A DNA stretch of 64,000 nucleotides from Monoglobus sp964617455 (GCA_964617455.1 CAZTYF010000002.1:62001-126000), one strand, 5' to 3'. Positions 33,547 through 43,021 are shown, counted from the stretch's first letter. Notes: generated by a model not told the origin, from the sequence alone. A program made the numbers and translations.

Positions 33547-34893
33547 TTGAAAAAGGTTTCCGTAACATCCTTGGGATGTGATAAAAATTTGACGGACAGC
33601 GAGCAAATGACGGCGCTTCTGAAAAACGGAGGCTTTGAGATTTGCGAGAGGGCGGAGGATGCGGATGTTATGATTGTCAACACCTGCGCCTTTGTGGAGG
33701 ACGCCAAAAGGGAGTCCATAAACCAAATCTTGGAGTTGGCTCAATACAAATCCGCAGATGGCGGGGAAGAAAAGCTGCTCATTGTCACCGGCTGTTTGGC
33801 CCAGAGATACAAAGAGGAAATCCTTCGGGAAATGCCGGAGGTGGACGCAGTGGTCGGTGTGAACGAGTACGACAAAATCTCGGACATAATAGAGGCCCGA
33901 ACGGAGGGAGGAAGCAAGCCGGTGAATTGCTCGGAGACGCCTTTGCTCTATGAGGGTCAAAGGGTGCGGTCCACTCCGAAATATACCGCATTTCTGAAAA
34001 TCGCAGAGGGCTGCGACAACCGATGCACCTATTGCGTAATCCCCTATATCAGAGGTCCCTACCGAAGCCGAAAGGCGGAGAATATCCTGGCCGAGGCGGA
34101 GGCTTTGGCAAGGGAGGGCGTGAAGGAGCTGATTGTCATCGCCCAGGACACCACCCGGTACGGCACTGACCTCTATGGAGAGTACCGCTTGCCCGCCCTG
34201 CTCAGAGAGCTGTGTGCCATAGACGGCATAGAGTGGGTGAGAGTTCACTATTGCTACCCGGAGCTTGTGACGGACGAGCTTATCGAGACCTTCAGGACGG
34301 AGCCCAAGCTGTGCAATTATTTCGACATCCCCATTCAGCATTCCGCCGACGGGATATTGAAGCGAATGGGAAGGCGCACAAACAGGGCTCAAATAACCCA
34401 AGTGATAAATAAGATCCGTCGGGAAATTCCGAATGCCGCCATAAGGACGACCTTGATGGTGGGCTTCCCGGGAGAGACGGAAGAGGATATGGATGACCTT
34501 ATTCGGTTTATCTATGAGGCGAAGCTTGACAGAGTGGGCGTGTTTGCCTATTCCCGAGAGGAGGGCACTCCCGCCTATGATATGCCCGACCAAATCGATG
34601 AGGAGGAAAAGCGCCGCCGCCTTGAGAGTGTTATAATTGCCCAAGCGGATGTTGACGATGAAAAAAATTCGGCCAAAATCGGAACGGTACAGACCGTGCT
34701 GGTTGAAGGCTTTGATGAGGATATGGGCCGATTTCGAGGCAGAACCTATGCCGATTCGGTGGATGTGGACGGCTTGGTGTTCTTTGATTCGGAGACGGAC
34801 CCAAGGCCCGGAGATTTTGTGAAGGTCCAAATCGAAGATGCATGGGATATGAACCTGTTCGGAAAGGTTTGGGAGGAGCGGCCCGAAGGATAA
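33547..34893 (+). CDS. rimO: Ribosomal protein S12 methylthiotransferase
   Basis: 448 residues, start TTG with GGAGAG upstream. RimO is a radical SAM enzyme that methylthiolates an Asp of ribosomal protein S12. Three cysteines of the N-terminal MTTase domain are present (LGCDKN, NTCAF, TGCLAQRY). The radical SAM motif is CDNRCTYC (CxxxCxxC) followed by IPYIRGPYRSR, and a TRAM domain ends the protein. The LGCDKN start favours RimO over MiaB. Confidence 0.95.
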   Translation: MKKVSVTSLGCDKNLTDSEQMTALLKNGGFEICERAEDADVMIVNTCAFVEDAKRESINQILELAQYKSADGGEEKLLIVTGCLAQRYKEEILREMPEVDAVVGVNEYDKISDIIEARTEGGSKPVNCSETPLLYEGQRVRSTPKYTAFLKIAEGCDNRCTYCVIPYIRGPYRSRKAENILAEAEALAREGVKELIVIAQDTTRYGTDLYGEYRLPALLRELCAIDGIEWVRVHYCYPELVTDELIETFRTEPKLCNYFDIPIQHSADGILKRMGRRTNRAQITQVINKIRREIPNAAIRTTLMVGFPGETEEDMDDLIRFIYEAKLDRVGVFAYSREEGTPAYDMPDQIDEEEKRRRLESVIIAQADVDDEKNSAKIGTVQTVLVEGFDEDMGRFRGRTYADSVDVDGLVFFDSETDPRPGDFVKVQIEDAWDMNLFGKVWEERPEG

Positions 34894-34955
34894 AACAAAA
34901 ACATTGACCAAATATATGCGCTTATTTGAGTGAAAAAAAAACGGAGGGGGACATT

Positions 34956-35522
34956 ATGAGTTTGCCGAACAAATTGACGATTATCAGAGTGCTGTTGATA
35001 CCGCTTTTTATGGTTCTGAATCTGTGCTGCGGCACGGTGGGACTGTATTTCTCTTTGGCGGTGTTCCTTTTGGCGGCCGCCACCGACTGGCTGGACGGCA
35101 GGATTGCCCGAAAATCCCGCCGTGTCACAACTTTCGGCAAGCTTATGGACCCGGTGGCGGACAAATTGCTGATTACCTGTGCCCTGATTTGCTTTTTGGC
35201 TTCGGACCAGCCTTTCATAAGTGCGGGAGTTGTGGCGATTATCGTGGCCAGGGAATTTATTGTGACAGGAATTCGGATGCTTGCTCTTGAAGAGAATCGG
35301 GTCATCCCGGCGGGCTTTTTCGGGAAAGTCAAAACCGCATCTCAGTTTTTTATGGTTGTGGCGGTGATTATCAATCAGATTCTCGAGGTTTACCGAGAAC
35401 CCGTGTCCGGAGGATTTTGGAATATGGCAGTGTTGGTTTTGGTGGTGATTGCCACCTCCCTCACCGTCCTCTCCGGTATTGACTATATTATAAAAAATAA
35501 GGACCTGCTGACATTCAAGTAG
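34956..35522 (+). CDS. pgsA: CDP-diacylglycerol-glycerol-3-phosphate phosphatidyltransferase
   Basis: 188 residues from ATG 34956 (ACGGAGGGGGACATT upstream). The CDP-alcohol phosphatidyltransferase signature DWLDGRIAR...G...DPVADK (D-x2-DG-x2-AR, later D-x3-D) is complete. Several membrane helices. It makes phosphatidylglycerophosphate for PG and cardiolipin. Between rimO and plsX, so membrane-lipid genes begin here. Confidence 0.93.
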   Translation: MSLPNKLTIIRVLLIPLFMVLNLCCGTVGLYFSLAVFLLAAATDWLDGRIARKSRRVTTFGKLMDPVADKLLITCALICFLASDQPFISAGVVAIIVAREFIVTGIRMLALEENRVIPAGFFGKVKTASQFFMVVAVIINQILEVYREPVSGGFWNMAVLVLVVIATSLTVLSGIDYIIKNKDLLTFK

Positions 35523-35586
35523 AACTCGGACCTCGGACCGATGTATGAATCGCTCGGTGTCCGTAATTTTGGATTGGAATGAAATT

Positions 35587-36576
35587 ATGAATATAATCGT
35601 GGACGCAATGGGAGGCGACAATGCTCCCTCGGAAACAGTCAAAGGCTGCGTTTTGGCGGCGGAGGAGTTCGACGAGAGCATAACCTTGGTGGGCAGAGAG
35701 GCCGAGGTGAGTCGGGAACTTGAAAAAAGCGGCTACAGCGGCAACAAAATCGAAGTGGAAAATGCCTCCTCGGTAATTTTCGGGGACGATGAGCCCACCA
35801 CGGCAATCCGCCAAAAAAAGGATTCCTCCCTTCGAGTGGGCCTTGAAATGCTCCATTATGATCGGGGAGACGTTTTTGTGAGCGCGGGAAACACCGGCGC
35901 CCTAATCACCGGAGCCACCCTGATTGTGAAGCGAATAAAAGGCGTTCGCCGAGTCGCTCTGGCACCGCTTATGCCCTGCGAAACCGGCTGCTTTTTGTTG
36001 GTTGACGGAGGCGCCAATTCCGAGTGCAGCTCGGCTTTTTTGAAGCAGTTTGCTATTATGGGCTCCATATATATGGAAAAAATCATGAAGGTAAACAAAC
36101 CTCGGGTGGCCCTTGTGAATATAGGCACCGAGGAAGAAAAGGGCACGGATGCCGTTATCGAGGCGGGGCATATGCTGGGAGAGATTCCCCTGAATTATAC
36201 CGGATACATCGAAGGACGGGACATACCTTTGGGCTGTGCCGATGTGGTGGTATGCAACGGGTTCACCGGGAATGTGGTCCTCAAATTTATGGAAGGCATG
36301 GGCATTTTCGTGAAAGATATACTCAAAGACCTGCTCACCAGCGGCCTCCGTTCAAAAACGGCGGCTCTGCTCATTAAGGACAAAGTCAAGGTCTTTACCA
36401 AGCGGATGGACTACACCGAATACGGCGGTGCACCTCTTTTGGGCTGCTCAAAGCCGGTTATCAAGGCCCACGGCAGTTCAAACGGCAAGGCTTTTTATCA
36501 TGCAATAAGGCAAGCGGTGGATATGGTGAACAACAACTTAACCGCCGCCATCGGTGAGAATATAAGCAAGTATTGA
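35587..36576 (+). CDS. plsX: Phosphate acyltransferase PlsX
   Basis: 329 residues from ATG 35587 (MNIIVDAMGGDNAP). PlsX turns acyl-ACP into acyl-phosphate for phospholipid synthesis. The opening DAMGGDNAP, VSAGNTGAL, NIGTEEEKG and CNGFTGNVVLKFMEG are family markers. A start 14 codons upstream is possible but unlike the family. It is the first of plsX-fabH-fabK. Confidence 0.96.
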   Translation: MNIIVDAMGGDNAPSETVKGCVLAAEEFDESITLVGREAEVSRELEKSGYSGNKIEVENASSVIFGDDEPTTAIRQKKDSSLRVGLEMLHYDRGDVFVSAGNTGALITGATLIVKRIKGVRRVALAPLMPCETGCFLLVDGGANSECSSAFLKQFAIMGSIYMEKIMKVNKPRVALVNIGTEEEKGTDAVIEAGHMLGEIPLNYTGYIEGRDIPLGCADVVVCNGFTGNVVLKFMEGMGIFVKDILKDLLTSGLRSKTAALLIKDKVKVFTKRMDYTEYGGAPLLGCSKPVIKAHGSSNGKAFYHAIRQAVDMVNNNLTAAIGENISKY

Positions 36577-36608
36577 CATAAAACCGACACGGAAGAAAGG
36601 CAGAAGTT

Positions 36609-37598
36609 ATGAGTGAGATATATGCGAGAATTGTCGGGGTGGGAAAATACCTTCCGGAAAAGGTTCTCGATAATGAGTATTTTGAGTCCATCGTCGACAC
36701 CAGCGATGAGTGGATAACAAAAAGGGTCGGCGTCAAGGAAAGACGTATGAGCCGTCCCGACGAATTTGCTTCGGACTTGGGGGCAAACGCCGCAAGGGCG
36801 GCCCTTTCCGAGGCGGGACTTGCGGCAGAGGATGTGGAGCTTATAATCGTGGCATCCGTATCGCCGGATATGTATACCCCCTCCTGTTCCTGTTTGATTC
36901 AGGACAAAATCGGGGCAAAAAATGCGACGGCCTTTGATATCAATGCTGCATGCTCGGGCTTTTTGTTCGCTCTTTCCACGGCAAACCTGTACATCAAGAG
37001 CGGCGCATACAAAAACGCCCTTGTCATCGGCGCCGATACCCTGACCAAGATAACCGAATACAAAGACAGAGCCACCTGTGTTCTGTTCGGAGACGGGGCG
37101 GGAGCGGCGGTGCTCACCGCCACAAAGGAGAAAACCGGCGTTTTGGGAACGGTTTTGGGCTCCGACGGTTCTCGGGGCAATATGCTGACCTGCTGCGGTC
37201 TCAGAGCCGACCCCATAGATATAGAGCGGAGGCCTTTCAGCGACAATATGCACACAATCTGGATGGACGGCCAGGGGGTTTTCAAGTTTGCCGTGAAGAT
37301 TATGGCAAAAGCCACCGAAGAGGTCACGGAAAAGTGCGGAGTCGGCATTTCGGAGCTCAGCCTTGTGATACCCCATCAGGCCAACAAGCGGATTATAGAG
37401 GGTGCGGAAAAACGGTTGGGCCTCGGCAGCGACAAGGTCTTTTGCAATATAGAGAAATACGGCAATATGTCGGCGGCCTGTGTGCCCATTGCCCTATGCG
37501 AGGCAGTGGAGGAGGGCAGGATAAAGCCGGGGGACAAGTTCGTTATGGTGGGCTTCGGCGGCGGTCTCACTTGGGGCAGCGCCTTGGTCGAATTGTAG
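36609..37598 (+). CDS. fabH: 3-oxoacyl-ACP synthase III
   Basis: 329 residues. FabH starts fatty acid synthesis by condensing an acyl-CoA primer with malonyl-ACP. Active-site Cys in FDINAACSGF, His in IPHQANKRII and the Asn in KYGNMSAA are intact. GAAAGGCAGAAGTT precedes the ATG. It lies between plsX and fabK. Confidence 0.97.
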   Translation: MSEIYARIVGVGKYLPEKVLDNEYFESIVDTSDEWITKRVGVKERRMSRPDEFASDLGANAARAALSEAGLAAEDVELIIVASVSPDMYTPSCSCLIQDKIGAKNATAFDINAACSGFLFALSTANLYIKSGAYKNALVIGADTLTKITEYKDRATCVLFGDGAGAAVLTATKEKTGVLGTVLGSDGSRGNMLTCCGLRADPIDIERRPFSDNMHTIWMDGQGVFKFAVKIMAKATEEVTEKCGVGISELSLVIPHQANKRIIEGAEKRLGLGSDKVFCNIEKYGNMSAACVPIALCEAVEEGRIKPGDKFVMVGFGGGLTWGSALVEL

Positions 37599-37629
37599 TG
37601 AATCGGGAAAAACAAAAGGAGGAAATAAA

Positions 37630-38538
37630 TTGAACAGAATTTGCGAATTGCTCGGTATTCGATATCCCATAATCCAGGGAGGCATGGCCTGGGTTGCCAC
37701 GGCCGAATTGGCGGCAGCCGTCTCAAACGGCGGAGGTTTGGGCCTCATTGCTGCAGGCAGCGCCCCCGCAGAAGCGGTGAGAGAGCAGATAAAAAAAGCA
37801 AGGACCCTCACCGACAAGCCCTTCGGGGTCAATGTTATGCTCATGAACCCCAATGCCGATGAGATTATGAAGGTCATTGAGGAAGAGAAACCCGCCGCCT
37901 GTGCCACGGGAGCGGGAAATCCCGGAAAGTATATTCCCTCCCTCAAAGAGGCGGGTATAAAGGTTATGCCCGTGGTGGCAAGTGTTGCTCTGGCGAAACG
38001 AATGGAGAGAGCAGGCGCCGATGCGGTTATAGCCGAAGGCACCGAAGCAGGCGGCCATATCGGGGAATTGACCACCATGGTCCTCACACCTCAGGTGGTG
38101 GATGCGGTTTCCGTTCCGGTAATATCCGCAGGAGGTTATGCGGACAGCAGAGGCACAAAAGCCGCCTTTGCACTGGGAGCGGAGGGGATTCAGGTGGGAA
38201 CAAGGTTCATCTGCTCCACCGAGTGTATGGCTCACGAGAATTACAAAAAAGCCGTCCTGAAGGCCAAGGACAGAGACGCCGTTGTTACGGGAAGGTCCAC
38301 CGGTGCCCCGGTCAGGGCCCTCAAAAACAAATTGACCAAAGAATATGACCGCCTGGAAAAAGCGGGAGCACCCTTTGAAGAAATCGAGGCCTTGGGAGTC
38401 GGCGGACTCCGCCGGGCTTTCGAAGATGGCGATGTGGAAACGGGGTCCCTGATGGCGGGACAATGTGCCGCCATGGTGAAAAAAATAGAGCCCTGCGCCG
38501 ACATAATAAGGGACTATTTCAAAGATGTGAATATATAG
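37630..38538 (+). CDS. fabK: Enoyl-ACP reductase II
   Basis: 302 residues, start TTG after AAAAGGAGGAAATAAA. FabK is a TIM-barrel flavoenzyme that reduces enoyl-ACP, replacing FabI. Markers: YPIIQGGMAWVATAELAAAV, VNVMLMNP, GTEAGGHIGE and ALGAEGIQVGTRF. It is the last gene of the plus-strand lipid unit and is followed by a terminator. Confidence 0.95.
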   Translation: MNRICELLGIRYPIIQGGMAWVATAELAAAVSNGGGLGLIAAGSAPAEAVREQIKKARTLTDKPFGVNVMLMNPNADEIMKVIEEEKPAACATGAGNPGKYIPSLKEAGIKVMPVVASVALAKRMERAGADAVIAEGTEAGGHIGELTTMVLTPQVVDAVSVPVISAGGYADSRGTKAAFALGAEGIQVGTRFICSTECMAHENYKKAVLKAKDRDAVVTGRSTGAPVRALKNKLTKEYDRLEKAGAPFEEIEALGVGGLRRAFEDGDVETGSLMAGQCAAMVKKIEPCADIIRDYFKDVNI

Positions 38539-38566
38539 TTCGAACAATAAAATAAGGCATTTGCAA

Positions 38567-38617
38567 AATCCTCCCGCCTTCCTTTTCGGGAAAGCTCGGG
38601 AGGATTGCCGTTTTTTT
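38567..38617 (+). terminator. Terminator after fabK
   Basis: AATCCTCCCG / CGGGAGGATT, a perfect 10-bp stem, then GCCG and seven Ts. It may also stop the convergent ireB transcript weakly. Confidence 0.85.
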
Positions 38618-38624
38618 AAATTTT

Positions 38625-38873
38625 CTAATTGTGTTCCACATAGTAGGACACAAGCTCGTCAAGGAGTTCGTCTCTTTCAAGCTTGCGCACAAGGCTCCTG
38701 GCGCCGTTGTATGAAGTGATATAGGACGGGTCCCCGGAGAGGATATATCCAACTATCTGGTTTATGGGATTGTATCCCTTCTCGCTGAGGGCCTCGTATA
38801 CCGTCATAATGATATACTTGGGCTCGGGCCGCTCCATGTCAACTTTGAATTTTTTGGTATCTTGGTTTTCCAT
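38625..38873 (-). CDS. ireB: IreB family regulatory phosphoprotein
   Basis: 82 residues from ATG 38873, nine bases after AGGAG; an ATG three codons upstream abuts that site. The family (UPF0297) was characterised in enterococci, where the protein is a substrate of the PASTA kinase IreK. Diagnostic stretches: YIIMTVYEALSEKGYNP, QIVGYILSGDPSYI and YNGARSLVRKLERDELLDEL. No kinase is nearby in this window. It is convergent to fabK. Confidence 0.93.
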   Translation of the reverse strand: MENQDTKKFKVDMERPEPKYIIMTVYEALSEKGYNPINQIVGYILSGDPSYITSYNGARSLVRKLERDELLDELVSYYVEHN

Positions 38874-38974
38874 AAAACTCATCTCCTATTTTTATTAAAT
38901 ATATTCGCTCTTCCGACAGGGAAGGGCACAAAGGCCGCGGTTTGGGATAATCTCCCGGGTCCCCTCTGCGGGAA

Positions 38975-41320
38975 TTACCGCAAATCGGCATTCAATTCGG
39001 TTTTTAAGGCGGACAGGATTTTTTCGATTGCCGCATTTACCTCCTCGTCGGTAAGGGTTCTGTCGGGAGCTCGGAATTTCAGGGAGTATGCCACGCTCTT
39101 TTTGTTTTCTCCCACCTGCTCACCTTCATAAACATCAAAGAGGCGGACACTTTCGAGGATTTTGCTGCCGGTGCTCCTTATTGTTTTTTCGATTTCGCCC
39201 ACACTTATGTCCTTATCCACCACAAGGGCTATGTCTCGGCCGGAGGACGGAAATTTGGGCAGAGGCTTGTATGTTCTGTCGAATGTGGCATATTTTAAAA
39301 CCGTGTTCAGGTCAAGCTCCGCAGCGTAAATTTCGGTATCCACCTTGAAGTTTTCCGCCACTGCCGGATGAATTTGTCCCAAATATCCCACAAGGTCTTT
39401 TCCTATGGTCACCTTGGCACACCTTCCGGGGTGGTAGGAGGGATTTTCGCTTTCGGTTTCATAGAGAGCATTTGAAATTCCCAATTTTTCAAGCAGGATT
39501 TGAACGATGCCCTTGAGTTCAAAAAAGTCGGTTTTCCCGTACATTCCCAAGGCGATGATTTGCCGCTCGTCGGGCAGGGTCTCTCCTATGGGGATGTAAA
39601 CCATACCAAGCTCGAAAATCTTGGCGGAGGATGCTCGGCGGTTGTAATTGATTTTCAGGGTTTTTATAACCGAAGAGAGCATCGATGTTCTCATAACGCT
39701 GTTTTCTTCTCCCAACGGATTGGTGATTTTCACCACATCCCCCATGGGAATTCGGGTTTGCTCAAATTCCTTGGGGTCGATGAAGGAGTAGGTCATAGCC
39801 TCATAGAGGCCGCAGCCGGTCAGGGTCGTTCGGATTTTGTCAATCACCTTTTGTTTGAAGGTTTTGCCCCCCACAACAACTCGGCCCCGCATCATGGTTA
39901 CGGGCAGGTTATCGTAGCCATAGAGTCTTGCCACCTCCTCGGCTATGTCCGCCATACTCTCTATGTCTCCCCTGAAAGTGGGAACGGTGATTTTCCCGTC
40001 CTTGACGACAAACTCAAGGCGATGCAAATATTCAATCATCTCGGATTCGGGAATGTTCGTGCCCAAAAAGGCGTTGATTTTTTTCGGCTCAAAGGGGAGC
40101 ACTCGGTTTTGCTTCTTTATGGGATACACATCAATCACGCCGCCGATAACCTCACCGCCGCCCATTTCTTCAATGAGCTCACAGGCTCGGTTGATTGCCG
40201 GCAGACAGTTTTCGCTGTCCAAACCCTTTTCAAAGAGAGCGGAGGCATCGGTCCTCATGCCAAGGGCCTTTGCGCCCCGACGAACAAGAACCGGGTTAAA
40301 GCAGGCGCTTTCAAAGAGCACCGTCACCGTGTCGTCCGTAACTTCGGAATTGGCGCCGCCCATAACTCCCGCCACGCCTATGGCGCGCTTTTCGTCGGAT
40401 ATGACAATCATCTCGGATTTCAATTCCCTGGGCTTTTCGTCAAGGGTTTCAAGGAGCTCTCCGTCCCCGCCGTTGCGCACGATGATTTTTCTGCCTTCAA
40501 TGTGTTCAAGGTCATAGGCGTGCATAGGCTGCCCGTATTCGAGCATTATGTAGTTGGTGATGTCAACCACGTTGTTTATGGCCCTAAGGCCCGCCGCCGT
40601 GAGCCGCTGCTGCATCCATTTGGGAGAAGGTCCGATTTTGACGTTTTTGACCGCCCTTGCCGTGAATCGGGAGCAGAGCTTGCTGTCGGCGATTTCCACG
40701 GAGGCATAGTCGTTCACATCCTCGTCGTTTCCCGTTTGATTTATATCCGGGATTTTGAACTCCCGCTCAAAGGTGGCGGCGGTTTCCCGCGCCAAACCGA
40801 TTATGCTCATACAGTCGGGACGGTTCGAAGTGATTTCAAACTCCGCCACGCTCTCGTCAAGGCCCAAGGTGTGGGTTATGTCCTCCCCTATGGGAGTGTC
40901 CTCGGGCAAAATCAGGATGCCCGAGGCCCGCTCTTTGGATATTCCCAACTCATCCGTGGAGCACATCATACCATAGCTCATCACGCCTCTCAGTTTTCCT
41001 TTGGTGATTTTCACCCCTCCGGGCAGGGTGCTCTTGTGCTTGGCAACAGGCACAACCGCCCCTTCAAACACATTGGGCGCCCCGGTGACTATCTGTATTT
41101 CTTCATCCCCCACATCGACTTGACACACAACCAATTTGTCTGCGTCGGGGTGTTTTTCTATTTTTGTGATTTTGCCCACAACCACATTTTTAAACTCACT
41201 GCCCAAGTGTCGGATTCCTTCGACAATCGAGCCGCTCATGGTGAGTTTGTCGGCATATTCCTTCTCGGATATGCCGTCTGTGTTCATATAGTCTTTGAGC
41301 CATGAAAGTGGTAAGTTCAT
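38975..41320 (-). CDS. pheT: Phenylalanyl-tRNA synthetase beta chain
   Basis: 781 residues, full length. N-terminal tRNA-binding (EMAP-like) domain about 40-150 with VGKITKIEKHPDADKL. Then the B3/B4 editing region, B5 and the ferredoxin-fold anticodon-binding domain at the C-terminus (FPSSGRDIALVVDKDI). GGAGGAATATAT precedes the ATG. It is separated from pheS by a P-loop kinase gene, an unusual interruption. Confidence 0.96.
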   Translation of the reverse strand: MNLPLSWLKDYMNTDGISEKEYADKLTMSGSIVEGIRHLGSEFKNVVVGKITKIEKHPDADKLVVCQVDVGDEEIQIVTGAPNVFEGAVVPVAKHKSTLPGGVKITKGKLRGVMSYGMMCSTDELGISKERASGILILPEDTPIGEDITHTLGLDESVAEFEITSNRPDCMSIIGLARETAATFEREFKIPDINQTGNDEDVNDYASVEIADSKLCSRFTARAVKNVKIGPSPKWMQQRLTAAGLRAINNVVDITNYIMLEYGQPMHAYDLEHIEGRKIIVRNGGDGELLETLDEKPRELKSEMIVISDEKRAIGVAGVMGGANSEVTDDTVTVLFESACFNPVLVRRGAKALGMRTDASALFEKGLDSENCLPAINRACELIEEMGGGEVIGGVIDVYPIKKQNRVLPFEPKKINAFLGTNIPESEMIEYLHRLEFVVKDGKITVPTFRGDIESMADIAEEVARLYGYDNLPVTMMRGRVVVGGKTFKQKVIDKIRTTLTGCGLYEAMTYSFIDPKEFEQTRIPMGDVVKITNPLGEENSVMRTSMLSSVIKTLKINYNRRASSAKIFELGMVYIPIGETLPDERQIIALGMYGKTDFFELKGIVQILLEKLGISNALYETESENPSYHPGRCAKVTIGKDLVGYLGQIHPAVAENFKVDTEIYAAELDLNTVLKYATFDRTYKPLPKFPSSGRDIALVVDKDISVGEIEKTIRSTGSKILESVRLFDVYEGEQVGENKKSVAYSLKFRAPDRTLTDEEVNAAIEKILSALKTELNADLR

Positions 41321-41352
41321 ATATATTCCTCCTACTGTTATATGTCTTTGAT

Positions 41353-41862
41353 TTAAAGGTCATTCAAAAAAGCTTTTACCTGTCCCGGGCGTTTCAACGT
41401 CACTGCCCGTTTGCCGGCTTTTTCGGCATCGCGGATAACGGATTGATATTTTTTTCGGTTTTTGCGCCCGTCAAATACCACCCAACGCAGAAAATCAAGG
41501 TCGATTTTCTCCGGGCATCCCTCGCCCATATCCGGTCTCGTTTTGCCGCTGTACTCAAAACGCCGCTTTATTACCCGATAAAGGCATAGGAGTCGGTTAA
41601 AGTCCAGAAACACTATCGTGTCCGCCAAAGCCCTGCGTTCGTCAAACAGAACCTTTATGTAGTTGCCGTCTATGACCCACTTCTCTTTTTCCAGTATCGG
41701 CCGCAAGGCGTTTCTCTTATACTCCCTGCTGCTCTCAACCCAGCCGGGCAACCAGTGGAGCACGTCCAGATGTGTCGGCTCGACACCGATTTTTTCGGCA
41801 ATAAGCCGCGCCAGCGTGGACTTTCCCGAGCCGCAAAACCCGATTATCATAACCCGGTTCAT
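41353..41862 (-). CDS. P-loop kinase of the FlaR / DNA topology modulation type
   Basis: 169 residues. Walker A GFCGSGKSTLARLIAE at the N-terminus, then EPTHLDVLHWLPGW and VIDGNYI, the pattern of the FlaR-like adenylate-kinase-related family annotated as DNA topology modulation proteins. Substrate unknown. It lies 9 bp downstream of pheS and 32 bp upstream of pheT, so it is co-transcribed with the synthetase subunits. Confidence 0.85.
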   Translation of the reverse strand: MNRVMIIGFCGSGKSTLARLIAEKIGVEPTHLDVLHWLPGWVESSREYKRNALRPILEKEKWVIDGNYIKVLFDERRALADTIVFLDFNRLLCLYRVIKRRFEYSGKTRPDMGEGCPEKIDLDFLRWVVFDGRKNRKKYQSVIRDAEKAGKRAVTLKRPGQVKAFLNDL

Positions 41863-41871
41863 AATGAAATT

Positions 41872-42897
41872 TTATACCTTAAACTGTTTCAAAAACTCAA
41901 TATCGTTTTCATAGAACAGGCGCAGATCTTTTATTCCGTAGCGGAACATGGTAACTCTCTCAAGTCCCACGCCGAAGGCGAAGCCGGAATATATCTCCGG
42001 GTCTATTCCGCAGCCCCGCAAAACTTTGGGATGAACCATTCCGCAGCCTAAAATCTCTATCCATCCTTCTCCTTTGCAAATGCTGCATCCTTTTCCTTTG
42101 CAATTGAAACAGGAAATATCAACCTCCGCACTGGGCTCCGTGAACGGAAAATGGTGGGGCCTGAAACGCAGTTTGGTGTCGTCCCCGTAGAGTTTTTTCA
42201 CGAACACTTCCAATGTGCCCTTAAGGTCCGCCATGGTGATTCCTTTGTCTATAACCAACCCCTCAACCTGATGAAAAACCGGGGAGTGGGTGGCATCAAC
42301 CGCATCGCTTCTGTATACCCGTCCCGGAGAAATTATGCGGATGGGAGGCTGCTGCTTCTCCATAACCCGAACCTGGACCGGCGAGGTCTGAGTCCGCAGC
42401 ACCACATTGTCATCGATATAGAACGTGTCCTGGGTATCTCTTGCCGGGTGGTCAGGAGGCAGATTCAATGCCTCAAAGTTATAGTAGTCAAGCTCGACCT
42501 CGGGCCCCTCGACAATGGAAAAGCCCATGCCGATAAAGATATCCTCAAGGTCGTCAAGGACGGTGTTGAGGGGGTGCTTTGCTCCCACCTTCGGTGTTTT
42601 GCCGGGCAACGCCACGTCGATTTTTTCCGCCTTCAGTTTCAAGCTCTTGGCCATTTCGGTCAGAGCCGCCTTTTTTTCCTCCAAAGACTTTTCTATTCCG
42701 GCTCGCACCTCATTGGCCAGTTTGCCGATTTTGGGCCGTTCTTCCTTGGAGAGAGAGCCCATACCCTTCATAACCGAGGTGAGCTCCCCTTTTTTTCCCA
42801 AGTATTTGACCCTGAGGGCCTCAAGGACGCCAAGGTCGGCGGCGTCTTTAAGCTCTTCCTCGGCCTTGAGCCTGATATTGTTCAACCGGTCTTTCAT
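41872..42897 (-). CDS. pheS: Phenylalanyl-tRNA synthetase alpha chain
   Basis: 341 residues, normal length. Coiled-coil N-terminus, then class II core with SIVEGPEVELDYYNFEALN, HPARDTQDTFYI, the phenylalanine-site stretch RVYRSDAVDATHSPVFHQVEG and C-terminal FAFGVGLERVTMFRYGI. AGGAGG precedes the ATG. The leader after the promoter is about 45 nt, too short for a T-box. Confidence 0.97.
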   Translation of the reverse strand: MKDRLNNIRLKAEEELKDAADLGVLEALRVKYLGKKGELTSVMKGMGSLSKEERPKIGKLANEVRAGIEKSLEEKKAALTEMAKSLKLKAEKIDVALPGKTPKVGAKHPLNTVLDDLEDIFIGMGFSIVEGPEVELDYYNFEALNLPPDHPARDTQDTFYIDDNVVLRTQTSPVQVRVMEKQQPPIRIISPGRVYRSDAVDATHSPVFHQVEGLVIDKGITMADLKGTLEVFVKKLYGDDTKLRFRPHHFPFTEPSAEVDISCFNCKGKGCSICKGEGWIEILGCGMVHPKVLRGCGIDPEIYSGFAFGVGLERVTMFRYGIKDLRLFYENDIEFLKQFKV

Positions 42898-42943
42898 TTA
42901 TAAAACCTCCTAAATCAGTGCATTCGCAAATCATCATTCAACT

Positions 42944-42972
42944 ATTCTAACATATATGCAACCGTATTTCAA
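42944..42972 (-). promoter_or_regulatory. Promoter of pheS
   Basis: On the minus strand TTGAAA (42972-42967), 17-bp spacer, TAGAAT (42949-42944), about 47 bp upstream of pheS. It is divergent from the SLH-gene promoter 20 bp away. Confidence 0.65.
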
Positions 42973-42992
42973 CCCAAAAATTTTATTTTGTA

Positions 42993-43021
42993 TTGACTTT
43001 TTTGAGTCGATGTGGTAAAAT
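42993..43021 (+). promoter_or_regulatory. Promoter of the first SLH gene
   Basis: TTGACT (42993-42998), 17-bp spacer, TAAAAT (43016-43021). It leaves a 120-nt untranslated leader before the SLH ATG at 43142, long for this genome. Confidence 0.7.

Noticed and set aside
31881..33719. Long minus-strand open frame (612 codons) opposite recA-recX-rimO
   Set aside because: It is antisense to three clear genes, has no domain I recognise and no ribosome site; high-GC third positions create such shadows.
33391..34911. Minus-strand open frame (506 codons) opposite rimO
   Set aside because: Antisense to rimO, whose Fe-S motifs are clear.
39500..41305. Plus-strand open frame (601 codons) opposite pheT
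   Set aside because: pheT is unmistakable on the minus strand; this frame has no family resemblance.
42898..42943. T-box riboswitch upstream of pheS
   Set aside because: The leader is about 45 nt, too short for a T-box; the glyQS leader is also too short.
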